Below are positions 44,834-53,261 of a stretch of DNA of 64,000 bases, piece after piece. How positions within the stretch are numbered: the first letter of the stretch is position 1; each line of letters begins with the position of its first letter. The notes under the pieces were generated by a model. That model saw nothing but the letters and a program-made list of their open reading frames with translations. It had not been told where the DNA came from and ran no database searches. Made by a program: the position numbers and the translations under genes. The DNA is from JAGDZR01 sp049115695 (GTDB taxonomy: Bacteria; Bacteroidota; Bacteroidia; Cytophagales; Cyclobacteriaceae). The DNA is taken from the NCBI GenBank assembly GCA_049115695.1, contig JAGDZR010000018.1, positions 124,001 to 188,000 on the forward strand, in the 5' to 3' direction.

Positions 44834-46024
44834 ATGTATAACACCCTTAAGAATAAACTAACGCAGGAAATAGCTGATATCAAGGAAGCTGGTCTTTATA
44901 AATCAGAAAGAGTGATTGCATCACCTCAAGGTGCTCAAATCAAACTGGAAGATGGTAGTGAAGTCATCAACTTTTGTGCAAATAATTATCTTGGATTATC
45001 CTCACACCCAAAAGTGATTGAGGCTTCAAAGGAGGCAATAGATACCCATGGTTATGGGATGTCATCAGTCCGGTTTATTTGTGGAACACAGGATATTCAC
45101 AAAACACTTGAAACAAAGATTTCAGATTTCCTCGGGATGGAAGATACAATCCTATATGCTGCAGCTTTTGATGCAAACGGGGGAGTATTTGAGCCACTTT
45201 TGGGGCCGGAAGATGCCATCATCTCAGACGCGCTGAATCATGCGTCTATCATTGATGGTGTAAGGCTATGCAAGGCACAGCGATTTAGATATCAGCACAA
45301 TGACATGGCTGATCTGGAAGCACAGTTAAAGGCTGCAGCTGGTTGTAAAGTCAAACTGATTGTAACCGACGGAGCTTTTTCGATGGATGGCACCATCGCG
45401 CAGCTGGACAAGATATGCGATCTGGCAGATCAGTATGATGCAGTAGTGATGACCGATGAGTGTCATTCGACCGGATTCTTGGGTAAAACAGGGCGGGGTG
45501 TTCATGAGTATCGAAATGTAATGGACAGAGTAGATATCATCACGGGAACGCTGGGTAAAGCATTGGGCGGAGCGTCCGGTGGATTTACATCTGGTAAAAA
45601 AGAAATCATAGAAATTCTCAGGCAAAGGTCCAGGCCTTATTTGTTTTCCAATACATTGGCTCCTTCAATTGCGGGAGCAAGCATCGCGGTGTTGGATATG
45701 CTGAGTGAAACGACCGAGTTGAGAGACAAACTCGAACGGAATACAAAGTATTTCAGAGAGCAAATGACCCAAGCTGGATTTGATATCAAGCCAGGAGACC
45801 ATCCTATAGTGCCTATCATGTTGTATGATGCTGTGCTATCGCAAAAAATGGCTGCCGCTTTATTAGAAAAGGGCATTTATGTCATTGGGTTCTATTTTCC
45901 GGTTGTACCAAAAGGACAAGCGAGAATAAGAGTACAGCTGTCTGCCGTGCATGAACTCAATCATTTGGATAAAGCAATCAAGGCCTTTACAGAAGTCGGA
46001 AAATCCCTGGGAGTAATTAGTTAG
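44834..46024 (+). CDS. kbl: Glycine C-acetyltransferase (2-amino-3-ketobutyrate CoA ligase)
   Basis: PLP enzyme that splits 2-amino-3-ketobutyrate with CoA into glycine and acetyl-CoA, the second step of threonine breakdown. The PLP lysine is Lys242 in GTLGKALGGAS; Asp208, His211 and His136 fit PLP contacts. Length 396 is typical. Threonine dehydrogenase lies divergently at 43.5-44.5 kb. The 3' end overlaps the convergent cdaA by eight bases. Confidence 0.95.
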   Translation: MYNTLKNKLTQEIADIKEAGLYKSERVIASPQGAQIKLEDGSEVINFCANNYLGLSSHPKVIEASKEAIDTHGYGMSSVRFICGTQDIHKTLETKISDFLGMEDTILYAAAFDANGGVFEPLLGPEDAIISDALNHASIIDGVRLCKAQRFRYQHNDMADLEAQLKAAAGCKVKLIVTDGAFSMDGTIAQLDKICDLADQYDAVVMTDECHSTGFLGKTGRGVHEYRNVMDRVDIITGTLGKALGGASGGFTSGKKEIIEILRQRSRPYLFSNTLAPSIAGASIAVLDMLSETTELRDKLERNTKYFREQMTQAGFDIKPGDHPIVPIMLYDAVLSQKMAAALLEKGIYVIGFYFPVVPKGQARIRVQLSAVHELNHLDKAIKAFTEVGKSLGVIS

Positions 46025-46892
46025 ATTTTTCCAGGTTTTCTTCAGCCGGGGGAGTGCTCTCCTCTTGTTTGATTTTATCAAAATATGAAGTGTCTTCTTC
46101 ATCCTGTTCTCTAAGGTAGTTGTTGAGTACCAGGCGAAGTTCAGTGGATGAGAGGTTTCGACTAATTCCTCCGTTCAATGAAACAGCGATTTGACCTGTT
46201 TCTTCTGACACAATAACGACAAGCGCATCGGTAGTTTCCGACATGCCAATAGCCGCTCTGTGTCTTAGCCCCAGACTGGCAGAAACGTTTTCCTGTTCTG
46301 TGACAGGTAAAATGCACCGGGCAGAAACAATTCGATTGGCGTGCAGAATCACTGCACCATCATGAAGGGGGCTGAACTTGTTGAAGATGGAAATGAGCAA
46401 TCGTTTTGAAACGAGACTATCCATTCTATCTCCTGATTCTGCATAGAACTTAAGTTCTGAGTTTTTTGAAACGACCATAAGTGCTCCAGTATTGGATACT
46501 GCAAGCGCCTTGGCTGCATCTACGATAGGACTGATTTCACTTCTTTTGAAAGCTCCGTTGGCTGACAAAAACCGAAACATGCCTTTTTCACCAATATTGG
46601 GTGTCCGACCGAGTACCAATAAGAATTTTCGTATTTCTTGCTGGAAAAGAATAACTAAAGCAAGTATCCCAATTCCCATGAACTCACCTAGCAAAGTGGC
46701 CATGAGTTCCATGTTTACAGCCCTTACCAAGACATAGATAAGGTACAAAAACACATAACCAACCAACACTTTGATAGCGATACTACCCTGCATCAGTTTG
46801 TAGACCTGGCTCAATAATATTGCCAAAATGACAACATCAATGATATCGACCAACTCTACTTCTAAGAATCCTATGGTTATTTCAGCTAACAA
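46017..46892 (-). CDS. cdaA: Membrane diadenylate cyclase CdaA (DacA)
   Basis: Makes the second messenger c-di-AMP from two ATP. The catalytic DGA motif is at residues 178-180 (HDGAVILH) and RHR at 210-212. Three N-terminal membrane helices precede the DAC domain. The 291-residue protein starts with a TTG overlapping the folP stop by seven bases; no ATG is available nearby. It is the last gene of the folP-cdaA pair. Targets of c-di-AMP in this genome are not visible. Confidence 0.94.
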   Translation of the reverse strand: MLAEITIGFLEVELVDIIDVVILAILLSQVYKLMQGSIAIKVLVGYVFLYLIYVLVRAVNMELMATLLGEFMGIGILALVILFQQEIRKFLLVLGRTPNIGEKGMFRFLSANGAFKRSEISPIVDAAKALAVSNTGALMVVSKNSELKFYAESGDRMDSLVSKRLLISIFNKFSPLHDGAVILHANRIVSARCILPVTEQENVSASLGLRHRAAIGMSETTDALVVIVSEETGQIAVSLNGGISRNLSSTELRLVLNNYLREQDEEDTSYFDKIKQEESTPPAEENLEKSN

Positions 46893-47725
46893 TTCGTCAG
46901 TTTTTCTATCAAAGCAATGCTCTCCATAGCGGGTTTTACGTCATGTACCCGGAGTATGTTTGCTCCTTTGAGCAAAGCTACTGTATTTAATGTAGTTGTA
47001 CCATTCAAGGCGTTTTGTGGTGTTATTTCCAGGAATTTGTAGATCATGGATTTACGCGAAAGTCCAATAAGTATGGGCTTGTTTAGCGCGGTTAGCAACT
47101 CCATTTTTGATAATAACTTATAACATTGATCTAAGGTTTTCGCAAATCCAAATCCCGGATCGATGACTAGATCATGTATGCCTAGTTTGGAGCATTTGTC
47201 AATAAGTTTCGAGAAGTAGGAGATTACTGCAAGGTTGATGTCATCATAGTTGGCTTTGTGCTGCATGGTTTGAGGTGTGCCCTTCATATGCATCGCTATG
47301 TAAGGAGTCTTGCTTTCAGCAATAAAGTCAAGCATGGTCTTGTCAAGACTTCCTCCTGAAATGTCATTCACCATAGTGGCCCCCGCTTTTACAGCTTGCT
47401 CTGCCACCTCTCTCCGAAATGTGTCAATTGATATGGGGACACCAGGGAATACTCGATGCAACGCCTCGATATAGGGGATGGTCCGTCTTAATTCTTCGTT
47501 AATTGAAATATCCTCAGCATCTGGTCTTGAGGAGTATCCACCCACGTCCAGAAAAGTAGCTCCTTCATTGATCATTTGGTCAGCTTTGATGAGTGTGTCC
47601 TCAACGGAAGTGAGTCTGCTTTCCTGATAAAAAGAGTCCGGTGTAGTGTTTAGAATGCCCATCACCTGTGGTTTATCAAGGGTGATCAGCCCTCCTGAAA
47701 TATTGATTGATTTTGGTCTGTTCAA
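46886..47725 (-). CDS. folP: Dihydropteroate synthase
   Basis: Joins 6-hydroxymethyl-dihydropterin pyrophosphate and p-aminobenzoate in folate synthesis. Motifs GILNTTPDSFYQ, DVGGYSSRPDA, NDISGG, DPGFGFAKT and IGLSRKS are all present in 279 residues. The start codon is a TTG. It is divergent from the DUF1599 gene, with 67 bases between, and is coupled to cdaA by a seven-base overlap. This pairing is common in Bacteroidota. Confidence 0.96.
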   Translation of the reverse strand: MNRPKSINISGGLITLDKPQVMGILNTTPDSFYQESRLTSVEDTLIKADQMINEGATFLDVGGYSSRPDAEDISINEELRRTIPYIEALHRVFPGVPISIDTFRREVAEQAVKAGATMVNDISGGSLDKTMLDFIAESKTPYIAMHMKGTPQTMQHKANYDDINLAVISYFSKLIDKCSKLGIHDLVIDPGFGFAKTLDQCYKLLSKMELLTALNKPILIGLSRKSMIYKFLEITPQNALNGTTTLNTVALLKGANILRVHDVKPAMESIALIEKLTNC

Positions 47726-47792
47726 TTGTACTAGATTTGCTCCCGAAATTGGCTATTTTTAGTCGCATTTAAAACTTCTCTTACGTTTAACA

Positions 47793-48353
47793 TTGAAACA
47801 GGATACAGCAGCACAATATCAGGAGGTAATCAGTGAGTGTAAAGACCTATTTGGGAAAAAGACTCGGGATTATGGAACAGCCTGGCGAATATTAAGAGTG
47901 CCATCAATTACCGATCAGATTTTTATAAAAGCTCAGCGCATACGATCAATTCAGGAAAAGGGAACTCAAAAAATAGCTGACAATATAAGAGATGAGTTTA
48001 TTGGTATCATCAATTATTGTTTGATCGCCATGATGCAACTGGATTTGCCAGCGGATGAAGAATTAGAAATTCATTGGGATGTTTTGGAGCCGAAATATGA
48101 TGGAGTGGTCAAGGAGACTTTTGACCTTCAGCAGGATAAAAATCATGATTATGGAGAAGCGTGGAGAGATATGCGGATTCCATCGATCACTGATATTATT
48201 TTAATGAAATTGTATCGAGTCAAGCAAATTGAGGACAATGAGGGAGAGACGATCGTTTCGGAAGGAATCAGAGCCAATTATCAGGATATGATTAATTACG
48301 CTGTGTTTTGTATGATTAAGATGAATGAAACAGCTCAACAAAAATTGAAATAA
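47793..48353 (+). CDS. DUF1599 (nucleotide-modification-associated) protein with internal duplication
   Basis: A 186-residue soluble protein built from two similar halves. Half one contains KTRDYGTAWRILRVPSITDQ, half two contains NHDYGEAWRDMRIPSITDI, about 95 residues apart, each followed by a helix pair. The family is sometimes called nucleotide modification associated domain 1 because of its company in some phage genomes; its real job in Bacteroidota is unknown. It begins with a TTG and lies six bases before the DoxX-like gene. Confidence 0.85.
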   Translation: MKQDTAAQYQEVISECKDLFGKKTRDYGTAWRILRVPSITDQIFIKAQRIRSIQEKGTQKIADNIRDEFIGIINYCLIAMMQLDLPADEELEIHWDVLEPKYDGVVKETFDLQQDKNHDYGEAWRDMRIPSITDIILMKLYRVKQIEDNEGETIVSEGIRANYQDMINYAVFCMIKMNETAQQKLK

Positions 48354-48359
48354 ACAGCA

Positions 48360-49445
48360 ATGAAATTATTAAAGGAGTTAAGTAGATATTTAGTAGGCGG
48401 ACTGTTCATTTTCAGTGGCATTATCAAAGTGAACGACCCGGTGGGTACAGCCATCAAGCTGGAAGAATATTTTGAGGTATTTGCCTATGATTTTGCACCA
48501 ATTTTTGAGTGGTTCATTCCGGCAGCACTGTTTTTGTCAGTGTTTTTGAGTGTACTTGAGGTTGTACTTGGCATTGCGCTTATCATTGGCTGGAGGATGA
48601 GAGAGACCGCATGGGCTTTGTTGCTGCTGATTGTGTTTTTTACCTTTTTGACCTTCTATTCTGCCTATTTCAACAAAGTGACCGATTGTGGTTGTTTTGG
48701 AGATGCTATAAAACTGACCCCTTGGGAGTCCTTCACAAAAGATGTGATACTGGTTGTGTTTATAGCTGTGATTTTTGTATTCAAAGATTCATATCAGCCG
48801 CTTCTGGAAACGAAAATTTCCACAATCATCATGTCAGCATCTACTGTTGTATTAGTAACCATATGCATTCTGGCAATACGCCATCTGCCATTTATTGATT
48901 TCAGGTCATATGCCATTGGGAATCACCTCCCAACATTGATGCAACCGTCAGGAGAACTTAAGTATGAATATGTCGTGGAAAAGGATGGAGAAGAGCTTTC
49001 TTTTGAGAACTACCCGACCGAACCGGGTTACAAGTTCATCTCGAGTGAGGTATTGAACCCTGAGGTTATGCCAAAGATTACAGACCTGGCAGTTTGGAAT
49101 GATGAGGGTGATTATACTGAATCACTTTTAGCTGGGACTAAATTGTTGATCATTGTTCAAGGAATAAATAAGACCAGTGATGCCAATGTTGAAGAAATAT
49201 CAGCACTCCTTAAAGACTCCAATATTGAACAATGGGTACTTACGTCTTCTTCATCAGAGGAGTATGAAGCATTTGCATTGCGAGCCCAGTGGGATTTACC
49301 CTATTATTTTGCTGACGCGACCGTGTTAAAAACAATGGTACGATCCAGTCCAGGGATTATCCTGATGAAAGATGGAACGGTCGTGGGCAAGTGGCATCAC
49401 AATGATACACCTGAGGCTTACCAGCTACAAGGATTGATCAACTAA
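48360..49445 (+). CDS. DoxX-like membrane protein with periplasmic thioredoxin-like half (BT_3928 family)
   Basis: A 361-residue protein with four to five helices in the first 180 residues (FSGIIKVNDPVGTAIKLEEY at the start, then a CGCFGD motif near 117-122) and a soluble C-terminal half that may be a thioredoxin-like fold lacking a CxxC. DoxX and MauE relatives help in quinone-linked redox or disulphide chemistry, so the CxC motif hints at such a role. It is translationally linked to aroK (shared base at 49445). Confidence 0.8.
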   Translation: MKLLKELSRYLVGGLFIFSGIIKVNDPVGTAIKLEEYFEVFAYDFAPIFEWFIPAALFLSVFLSVLEVVLGIALIIGWRMRETAWALLLLIVFFTFLTFYSAYFNKVTDCGCFGDAIKLTPWESFTKDVILVVFIAVIFVFKDSYQPLLETKISTIIMSASTVVLVTICILAIRHLPFIDFRSYAIGNHLPTLMQPSGELKYEYVVEKDGEELSFENYPTEPGYKFISSEVLNPEVMPKITDLAVWNDEGDYTESLLAGTKLLIIVQGINKTSDANVEEISALLKDSNIEQWVLTSSSSEEYEAFALRAQWDLPYYFADATVLKTMVRSSPGIILMKDGTVVGKWHHNDTPEAYQLQGLIN

Positions 49446-49933
49446 TGAAATTATTTTTAATTGGATTGCCTGGTTGTGGTAAGTCAACAGCAGGACGCAA
49501 ATTAGCCAATTCATTGGGAGTTGACTTTGTGGATCTCGATGATGAAATAGTTAAAATCACCAGGCAGGAAATTTCTGAAACTTTTGAGCAATTCGGAGAG
49601 GAATATTTCAGGGAAAGGGAAACGGAAGCTTTGCGGACTGTGATAAAAAATGAGCAGGACATGATTGTGTCTTGCGGTGGGGGTGCCCCTTGCTTTCATG
49701 ACAATTTGAAATTGATGAAGTCAGCGGGACAGGTGATATTCCTGGATGTCTCGATTGAGGAGATTGTCAAACGTCTAACAAACGATACAGGTAGGCCGCT
49801 TCTTGCAAATGGAGATCAGAAACTACGATTAAATCAATTGTATGCTGAACGAATTCAGTACTATCAACAGGCTGATCACATTATAAAAAATGACGGAGAT
49901 CCTCTAAAGGATCTCCGATTACTGGTTCCTTAG
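49445..49933 (+). CDS. aroK: Shikimate kinase
   Basis: Phosphorylates shikimate in aromatic amino acid synthesis. Walker A GLPGCGKSTAGRKLA with Lys13, the shikimate-binding DLDDEI, and CGGGAPC are present, plus the lid Arg near DTGRPLL. Length 162 is typical. It is the last gene of the DUF1599-DoxX-aroK run. A ten-bp perfect hairpin lies inside its last 14 codons, facing the convergent porin gene. Confidence 0.95.
   Translation: MKLFLIGLPGCGKSTAGRKLANSLGVDFVDLDDEIVKITRQEISETFEQFGEEYFRERETEALRTVIKNEQDMIVSCGGGAPCFHDNLKLMKSAGQVIFLDVSIEEIVKRLTNDTGRPLLANGDQKLRLNQLYAERIQYYQQADHIIKNDGDPLKDLRLLVP
49894..49917. terminator. Hairpin within the 3' end of aroK, at a convergent gene pair
   Basis: CGGAGATCCT and AGGATCTCCG are exact complements separated by CTAA: a 10-bp stem with a four-base loop. 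It lies inside the aroK coding region, 16 to 39 bases before its stop codon end, and 31 bases beyond the 3' end of the convergent porin gene. There is no clean T-run, so termination strength is uncertain. Confidence 0.5.
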
Positions 49934-49947
49934 TTATTTCAGGCCAT

Positions 49948-51561
49948 CTAGAAATTCAGCCCAAACGTAATGTTGAGTGTTTCCTGGGCTGTTGAAATCT
50001 TAGCTTCAGGCGCATCAAATGACACTTCATATGGTGTTATAAAAGTGTTGTACCATTTGTGTCCCGCCATTACGTCCAGGTAGAAATCTTTATTTCGATA
50101 ACCAAAACCTGTTGTTGCTTCCATTCTTGTCCTGTCTACATTGCTTTCAGCAAAAGGGTCTCCTTCAAAAGCAAATCCTCCCCTGAACCTAAACTTGTCT
50201 AACCGAAGTTCACCACCAAGTCGATAGTTCATGGCTGCCTTATAAATGTCTTTGATGACGTCATTGTCTTCCGTAGCAACAAAATCTTCAGACCCAACTC
50301 GGGAGGAACCATAATCTACTAGTTCTGCATCTGCAGTTAAAAATCCTCTCTTACCCAGGAAGACTGCAGCTCCGAGGTTAATCCTACCGGGTGTCGTGAT
50401 GTAATAATTGGAGGAGTAAATATCACTCAGATACGGGTTGTTGTCCAGGTTTTGGAGGTCATATGTAGTGTACAAGTACTGAGTTGATGGGTCATTGTCA
50501 GCATCATAAGTATCGAATTCAACCAACGTGTAATCAAATTTATCATAGTAGCTGGTTGTGAAATCGTAACTGCTCTCTTCACTAAGGGCTAGAGCTGTTG
50601 GTGTTTGGAAAGTCGCGCCAACGGTAAGAAAGTTTAATGGGCGAACGATGACTCCCATGCTTAGATTGACACCCGCTCCAGAAATGTAGATATTGTCTTC
50701 AATTCTCAAGTGGTCAAGTGCATCATCGCCATATCCCAAAACCTCATCGCCATTACGTTCTTCTACCACAAAATATTCGCTTTCGGTATATATAGTTCGT
50801 CGGGTATAATCAATGGTTTGTATCCCAAGATTAGCTCCCATGTATATTTTATCATCGTAGTTGCCCCCATATCCCAAATTGATGGCGTATTGTCCGCCAT
50901 TGGTTTTGACACTCATCTGCTGTCTCGGTACGCTGGTCTCATATGGACTTGAATACCCTATGAAGTCAGTTGTGTCGTACCCTAGAATTTCGCCAAATCC
51001 TTCATCAAATTGATAGTTGTATTCGTGAGGATTGATGATAAAGTGATCATATGCGGCATCTGCATAAGCACCTTCAGGATTCTCAACAAAAGAGTTGATG
51101 ATTGAGCTCATATTATTGTATCCATCCATCTCAGCCTGATGATTGAAGTTTTTTATTCTGTTGATAGAGATGCCCAGAGATCCACCTCTCCACTTTCCGG
51201 CTGTTGCTTCATCTTTACCATAAAAAAACACCGCACCCATATGACCAACTTTCAGTGCGCTCTCGAAACCTTGTCTTTTACTACCTAAATAATCTGACTG
51301 TACGGTATTGAAGTTGAAAACAGGTGAAAAAGCAAAAGTGCTTCGGTTGAAAAACCCTAACCCGGCTGGATTGCCTCCGGCGTTACTTAAATCTCCTCCA
51401 AGTGCGGTTTGTGCCCCACCAAATGATCGCATTCTGGCTGTACCGCCAATTTGAGTTTGACCGAAAGTCAGCACGTCATGATAATATCCATATTGGGCAA
51501 GTCCGGGTAATGCGCACAGCACCACCAGGCTACCCATCAATAGCTGTTTAATTCCTTTCAT
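49948..51561 (-). CDS. OmpP1/FadL-like outer-membrane protein
   Basis: A 537-residue beta-barrel of the outer membrane with a signal peptide to about residue 22 (ending GLAQ). The mature start (MRSFGGAQTALGGDLSNAGGNPAGL) has the FadL-family hatch wording and the C-terminal strand ends in aromatic-rich LNITFGLNF. FadL members take up fatty acids or other hydrophobic compounds; substrate unknown here. It lies 11 bases downstream of the Ser/Arg-rich protein gene and may be co-transcribed. Confidence 0.86.
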   Translation of the reverse strand: MKGIKQLLMGSLVVLCALPGLAQYGYYHDVLTFGQTQIGGTARMRSFGGAQTALGGDLSNAGGNPAGLGFFNRSTFAFSPVFNFNTVQSDYLGSKRQGFESALKVGHMGAVFFYGKDEATAGKWRGGSLGISINRIKNFNHQAEMDGYNNMSSIINSFVENPEGAYADAAYDHFIINPHEYNYQFDEGFGEILGYDTTDFIGYSSPYETSVPRQQMSVKTNGGQYAINLGYGGNYDDKIYMGANLGIQTIDYTRRTIYTESEYFVVEERNGDEVLGYGDDALDHLRIEDNIYISGAGVNLSMGVIVRPLNFLTVGATFQTPTALALSEESSYDFTTSYYDKFDYTLVEFDTYDADNDPSTQYLYTTYDLQNLDNNPYLSDIYSSNYYITTPGRINLGAAVFLGKRGFLTADAELVDYGSSRVGSEDFVATEDNDVIKDIYKAAMNYRLGGELRLDKFRFRGGFAFEGDPFAESNVDRTRMEATTGFGYRNKDFYLDVMAGHKWYNTFITPYEVSFDAPEAKISTAQETLNITFGLNF

Positions 51562-51572
51562 TTTATTGGTTT

Positions 51573-53141
51573 TTAGTTGTTGCCTCTTGATCTGCTTGAA
51601 CTACTGCTACTTGATCTGCTTGAGCTGCCCGAGCTGCTTCTTGAACTTGACCCAGAAGACCTGCTGGAACTTGATCCGGACGAATATGACCTACTCGAAC
51701 TAGAGCTTCTTGAAGGGCTACTTGATTTATAGCTACTGCTTCGCGAAGAACTGGACGAAGGTGTTCTGTAAGAACTAGAGGATCTACTGGAGCTACTACT
51801 TCTGGAGTTGTAGCTTGAGTTATTGTTGCTACTTGAACGAGATGAAGAAGAATTATATCTTCTTGAAGTTCCAGAGCTGGATCTTGTAGAAGAGCTTGGT
51901 GTGTAGCTTCTGCTTTGATTGCCAGATCTTGAATTAGTGCTAGAACTGCTATTGACCCGAGCGTTAGAAGGCGTATAACTTCTGGACGATTGGCTGCTTG
52001 TACCTGATTGGTAAGTACGGCTGGATGTTCCTGAAGATGAGCTTCTCGTTCCGGTGCTTACTCTGGCATTTGATCCTGACGTAGTGCTTCTTGATCCATA
52101 TGAAGCGGACGAACTGCTTCTGCTTGTAGTGGCTGGTCGGGAATAAGTTGTGTTTCTTGATGTTGCTGAGCCTGTGCTACGATTAGCCGCACTCAAATTT
52201 GTGCGGGTATAAGCCTGATTGGCAGATGAGCCTCTGGAAGATCGGCTGTAATATTCATTTTGCGATCTTCGATGTTCTGTTGACGAACGACCATTGGTTG
52301 AAACAGATCTGCCTGTGTTATTTCTCACATCGCGCACATATCGATTGTTGTTACTTGATCGAGTATTTCTTGCACTGTAGGTTAAAGCTGTGCTACGTCC
52401 TGAAACCCTGGCTCCAACGACTCTTGTTCGTCTAACCTCTCTACTGGCGACATAGATCTGAGTAAATCCCGTGTTGCCGTAGTAATAGGACGCATATCCT
52501 CGTGGGCAATAAAAGTTTGAACCATAAAAACCTCTACCTCTTCTGGGACCCCAAAAAGGATCATAGTACGATGGACCCCAGAATGGATCGTAATAAGCCC
52601 ATGATGAAGGCCCCCAATATGGATCATACCAGCCTGCATTCCATCGTGACCCATAGCCATACCATGGATCATAGAAGTTGTTCCATGAATTGTAAAAACC
52701 TGCATCCCATCCCCAGAATGGATCGTATCTGATATTGACGCTGGGTTGATAAAATCCTCCTCTAGGAATCCAGGGACTGCTGTAGTAGTTGTAATTATTG
52801 ACGATGACTGGCTCACTTTCCTCCTCAGCGAAATATTCAATCGTATCCTGCTGTTCGCGAGATACCTGTCCATTCAATTGAGAAAAGTCTTGTGCCTGAT
52901 ATCTTGCCAGATAATCAGGGTTGACATTCCTGTTGGAATATTCTTCTGAATATCCGTTACTCTCCAGGTCAGCCGCAACTTCAGCTGCAATTTCCTTTTG
53001 AGGCTTAAGATCGTAAGCAACTTGTTTCCGATCTTTTTTAGAGAAGTACATGTCATCAAACTCCTGAGCGTTTACTATAATGGAGACGACCAGACTGACG
53101 ACTATGAATTGAAGCCGGAGGATTGTAGGATATCGTTTCAT
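51573..53141 (-). CDS. Secreted low-complexity protein with YDPFWG repeats and a long Ser/Arg-rich tail
   Basis: Not a protein I recognise. Residues 1-25 are a signal peptide ending VNAQ. Residues about 110-230 are extremely aromatic, with YDPFWG present three times near 139, 184 and 193 and many W, Y and G. Residues about 240-522 are a tail almost wholly of Ser, Arg, Thr, Asn and Gly, with long SSSR runs. Such a tail is intrinsically disordered and positively charged. It may bind surface polysaccharide, DNA or lipids, but this is a guess. The gene is divergent from proS and lies 11 bases upstream of the OmpP1-like gene. Confidence 0.8.
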   Translation of the reverse strand: MKRYPTILRLQFIVVSLVVSIIVNAQEFDDMYFSKKDRKQVAYDLKPQKEIAAEVAADLESNGYSEEYSNRNVNPDYLARYQAQDFSQLNGQVSREQQDTIEYFAEEESEPVIVNNYNYYSSPWIPRGGFYQPSVNIRYDPFWGWDAGFYNSWNNFYDPWYGYGSRWNAGWYDPYWGPSSWAYYDPFWGPSYYDPFWGPRRGRGFYGSNFYCPRGYASYYYGNTGFTQIYVASREVRRTRVVGARVSGRSTALTYSARNTRSSNNNRYVRDVRNNTGRSVSTNGRSSTEHRRSQNEYYSRSSRGSSANQAYTRTNLSAANRSTGSATSRNTTYSRPATTSRSSSSASYGSRSTTSGSNARVSTGTRSSSSGTSSRTYQSGTSSQSSRSYTPSNARVNSSSSTNSRSGNQSRSYTPSSSTRSSSGTSRRYNSSSSRSSSNNNSSYNSRSSSSSRSSSSYRTPSSSSSRSSSYKSSSPSRSSSSSRSYSSGSSSSRSSGSSSRSSSGSSSRSSSSSSSRSRGNN

Positions 53142-53195
53142 AATTACAACTTTTAAATTTAATAAATGCCACTCAGATGTTAGGTGTTCTCAGCC

Positions 53196-53203
53196 TATAT
53201 TTG
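53196..53203 (+). promoter_or_regulatory. TAnnTTTG -7 element for proS
   Basis: TATATTTG matches TAnnTTTG 58 bases upstream of the proS ATG. I see no TTTG at the -33 distance. It lies in the 120-base divergent region between the Ser/Arg-rich gene and proS. Confidence 0.4.
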
Positions 53204-53261
53204 AGCCCATTTTCGCATCCAGCGAAATAAAAGCAATTACCATACCAATAAAACAATAAAA

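Noticed and set aside
51600..52400. Repetitive DNA that might be taken for a CRISPR or tandem array
   Set aside because: It is the coding sequence of a Ser/Arg-rich tail; no fixed repeat-spacer period is present.
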